This document shows, in pieces, positions 3,959 to 5,194 of a stretch of DNA of 5,194 bases. The notes below the pieces were generated by a model. That model had not been told where the DNA came from. It did no database searches and saw only the letters and a list, made by a program, of their open reading frames with translations. The translations under genes were made by a program, and so were the position numbers. Location of the stretch: contig JAQUQF010000145.1 of NCBI GenBank assembly GCA_028749105.1, forward strand, positions 1 through 5,194, given 5' to 3'. The stretch is from Acidobacteriota bacterium. GTDB lineage: Bacteria > Acidobacteriota > Aminicenantia > UBA2199. Positions within the stretch are counted from its first letter, which is position 1, and each line of letters begins with the position of its first letter.

Positions 3959-5194
3959 ATGAAACTCCTGTTCCCGGAATTCAAAAAAAATGTCCAAGAG
4001 CATGAACTCATCCGCCCCAACGACACGGTCATCCTCGGCTTTTCCGGAGGCAAGGACTCGGTCACACTGGCCGTGCTGCTGCAGGAGCTGCAAAAGCACA
4101 TCCCCTTCCGCCTGATCGCCGCCTACTTCAACCACGGCCTGCGCGCCGACGCCGGCGCCGAGGAGAAGTGGGTGCGCGCTTTCTGCGCCGCTCGCGGCAT
4201 CGAGCTGGAGACCGGCAGCCGCGACCTGCAGCGCTTCCGCGCCGAGAACCGCCTGAACCTGGAGCACGCCGCCTCGCTGTCGCGCTACGATTTCTTCGCC
4301 GCCCTGGCCGGGCGCTTCCCCGGCTCCCGCGTCGCCACCGCCCACAGCCGTTCCGACCTGGCCGAGACCTTCTTCATCAAGCTCTTCCGCGGCAGCGGCC
4401 TGCAGGGGCTCTCGGCCATCTTCCAGAACAAGGAGAGGAAAATCATCCGGCCGCTGCTGATCTTTCCAGAAGCCGATATACTCGCATTCCTCACGCGCAA
4501 CCGCATCGACTACTACCAGGACCCGACCAACCTGCAGGAGGATTTCCTGCGCAATCGCATCCGCCACACGCTCATGCCCGCGGCCAGGGCGATCGAGCCC
4601 GAAGTCGAAGAAAGGATATTCAGGACCGTGCTGCTCATCCAGGACGAGTTCGACTATTTCCAGGGCCAGGCCCGCGCGATCCTGGAATCGCAGCTGCTTT
4701 TGGAAACGATCCTGCCCGCCAAGGCCTTCAGTGGGCTGCACCCGGCCGTGGCCAGGCACCTGGCCCGCGAGTACCTGCGGCTGCTGAAAGGGGACCTGCT
4801 GGGCGTCGGCATTGAGCATATCGCCGATTTCCTGCAGAGCCTGGAGACGGGGCGCGGCCTCTCCCTGCCCGGATTGAACCTCAAATTCGCCAAGGGCTGG
4901 ATCTTCCCTGAAAAAGTCAGGATAACGGACTACCGGCAGGAGATCCCCGGCTGCGGGAGATGGCCCATCCCGGAGATCGGCCGCAACCTCAGCGTAAAAA
5001 AAATCGCCCGCTTCCGCATGCCGGAGGACAACTCCCGCATCACGGTCCCGGTGCACAGACTGCGCTTCCCGCTGCGGGTCCGGCCGGCGCAGGGCGCGGA
5101 CAAGTACAAAAAAATCCATGCTCCTTATCAGCAGAGTGTCTTTGAAATGATCCGCAGCTCGGGAGTGCCGGCGCCGCTGCGGCGCCTGCGCCCG
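3959..5194 (+). CDS. tilS: tRNA(Ile)-lysidine synthase (3' end outside window)
   Basis: TilS attaches lysine to C34 of the CAT anticodon of tRNA-Ile2, using ATP, so that it reads AUA as isoleucine; the enzyme is cytoplasmic and normally essential. The frame is open from ATG 3959 to the right edge, 412 codons. The PP-loop SGGKDS is at residues 29-34. Family motifs follow: AYFNHGLRADA (55-65), NLEHAASLSRYDFF (100-113), TAHSRSDLAETFFIKLFRGS (127-146) and DPTNLQEDFLRNRIRHTLMP (188-207), the last a TilS hallmark. Residues 215-365 fit the linker and helical middle region, and 367-412 (LRVRP, DKYKKIH, SGVPAPLRRLRP) resemble the C-terminal TilS domain, so perhaps only a few dozen residues are missing. 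Odd points: family-typical HHxxD reads HSRSD (129-133), and no good ribosome site precedes the ATG. It lies 42 bp after a CAT tRNA gene. TtcA also has SGGKDS, but the rest fits TilS. Confidence 0.93.
   Translation, partial: MKLLFPEFKKNVQEHELIRPNDTVILGFSGGKDSVTLAVLLQELQKHIPFRLIAAYFNHGLRADAGAEEKWVRAFCAARGIELETGSRDLQRFRAENRLNLEHAASLSRYDFFAALAGRFPGSRVATAHSRSDLAETFFIKLFRGSGLQGLSAIFQNKERKIIRPLLIFPEADILAFLTRNRIDYYQDPTNLQEDFLRNRIRHTLMPAARAIEPEVEERIFRTVLLIQDEFDYFQGQARAILESQLLLETILPAKAFSGLHPAVARHLAREYLRLLKGDLLGVGIEHIADFLQSLETGRGLSLPGLNLKFAKGWIFPEKVRITDYRQEIPGCGRWPIPEIGRNLSVKKIARFRMPEDNSRITVPVHRLRFPLRVRPAQGADKYKKIHAPYQQSVFEMIRSSGVPAPLRRLRP

Noticed and set aside
3950..5119. A 389-codon open frame on the minus strand opposite tilS
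   Set aside because: It is antisense to tilS, which carries the PP-loop and other TilS motifs. The opposite-frame product is compositionally biased (Gln, Glu, Ala, Gly, Val) without recognisable domains, as expected from GC-rich codon bias.
1..5194. Mobile element, CRISPR, phage or attachment site next to the tRNA
   Set aside because: I saw no transposase or integrase, no regularly spaced repeats, and no second copy of the tRNA 3' end within the window.

Overview
The window is bacterial chromosomal DNA, GC-rich over most of its length. It has consensus-like sigma-70 promoters, purine-rich Shine-Dalgarno sites and one tRNA gene with no encoded CCA end. Nothing in it fixes the phylum, and I see no phage, insertion-sequence, CRISPR or plasmid signature. 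Gene order and codon use fit an ordinary housekeeping/accessory stretch of a GC-rich free-living bacterium.

Left half (minus strand, 2330 down to 1): a three-gene operon resembling ytrA-ytrB-ytrC. A perfect TTGACA-N17-TATAAT promoter (2302-2330) drives a short GntR/YtrA-family repressor (1904-2269). The repressor overlaps an ABC transporter ATPase (1062-1907) by 4 bp, and the ATPase overlaps an ABC-2-type permease (1084 to the left edge, incomplete) by 23 bp. The repressor probably controls its own operon, with ATPase and permease forming the exporter. Palindromes lie on both promoter boxes. The permease's membrane part is followed by a soluble, apparently extracytoplasmic domain whose codon use is clearly different.

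Middle (2331-3779, plus strand): a divergent promoter (2356-2384) and a leader that can fold over its own Shine-Dalgarno precede a TPM-domain membrane protein (2433-3779). It has a signal peptide, a TPM domain, two or three membrane helices, two Cys4 zinc-ribbon-like modules and a Gly/Ser-rich tail.

Right part (3804-5194, plus strand): a near-consensus promoter drives a tRNA with anticodon CAT (3844-3916, probably elongator Met). It is followed after 42 bp by tilS, the tRNA(Ile)-lysidine synthase gene, which runs off the right edge after 412 codons. TilS modifies the other elongator-type CAT-anticodon tRNA, tRNA-Ile2, so the adjacency is functionally suggestive.

I found no convincing new system. 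The best leads are the composition break inside the permease gene, the palindromic repressor promoter, the leader hairpin before the TPM gene and the tRNA(CAT)-tilS pair.
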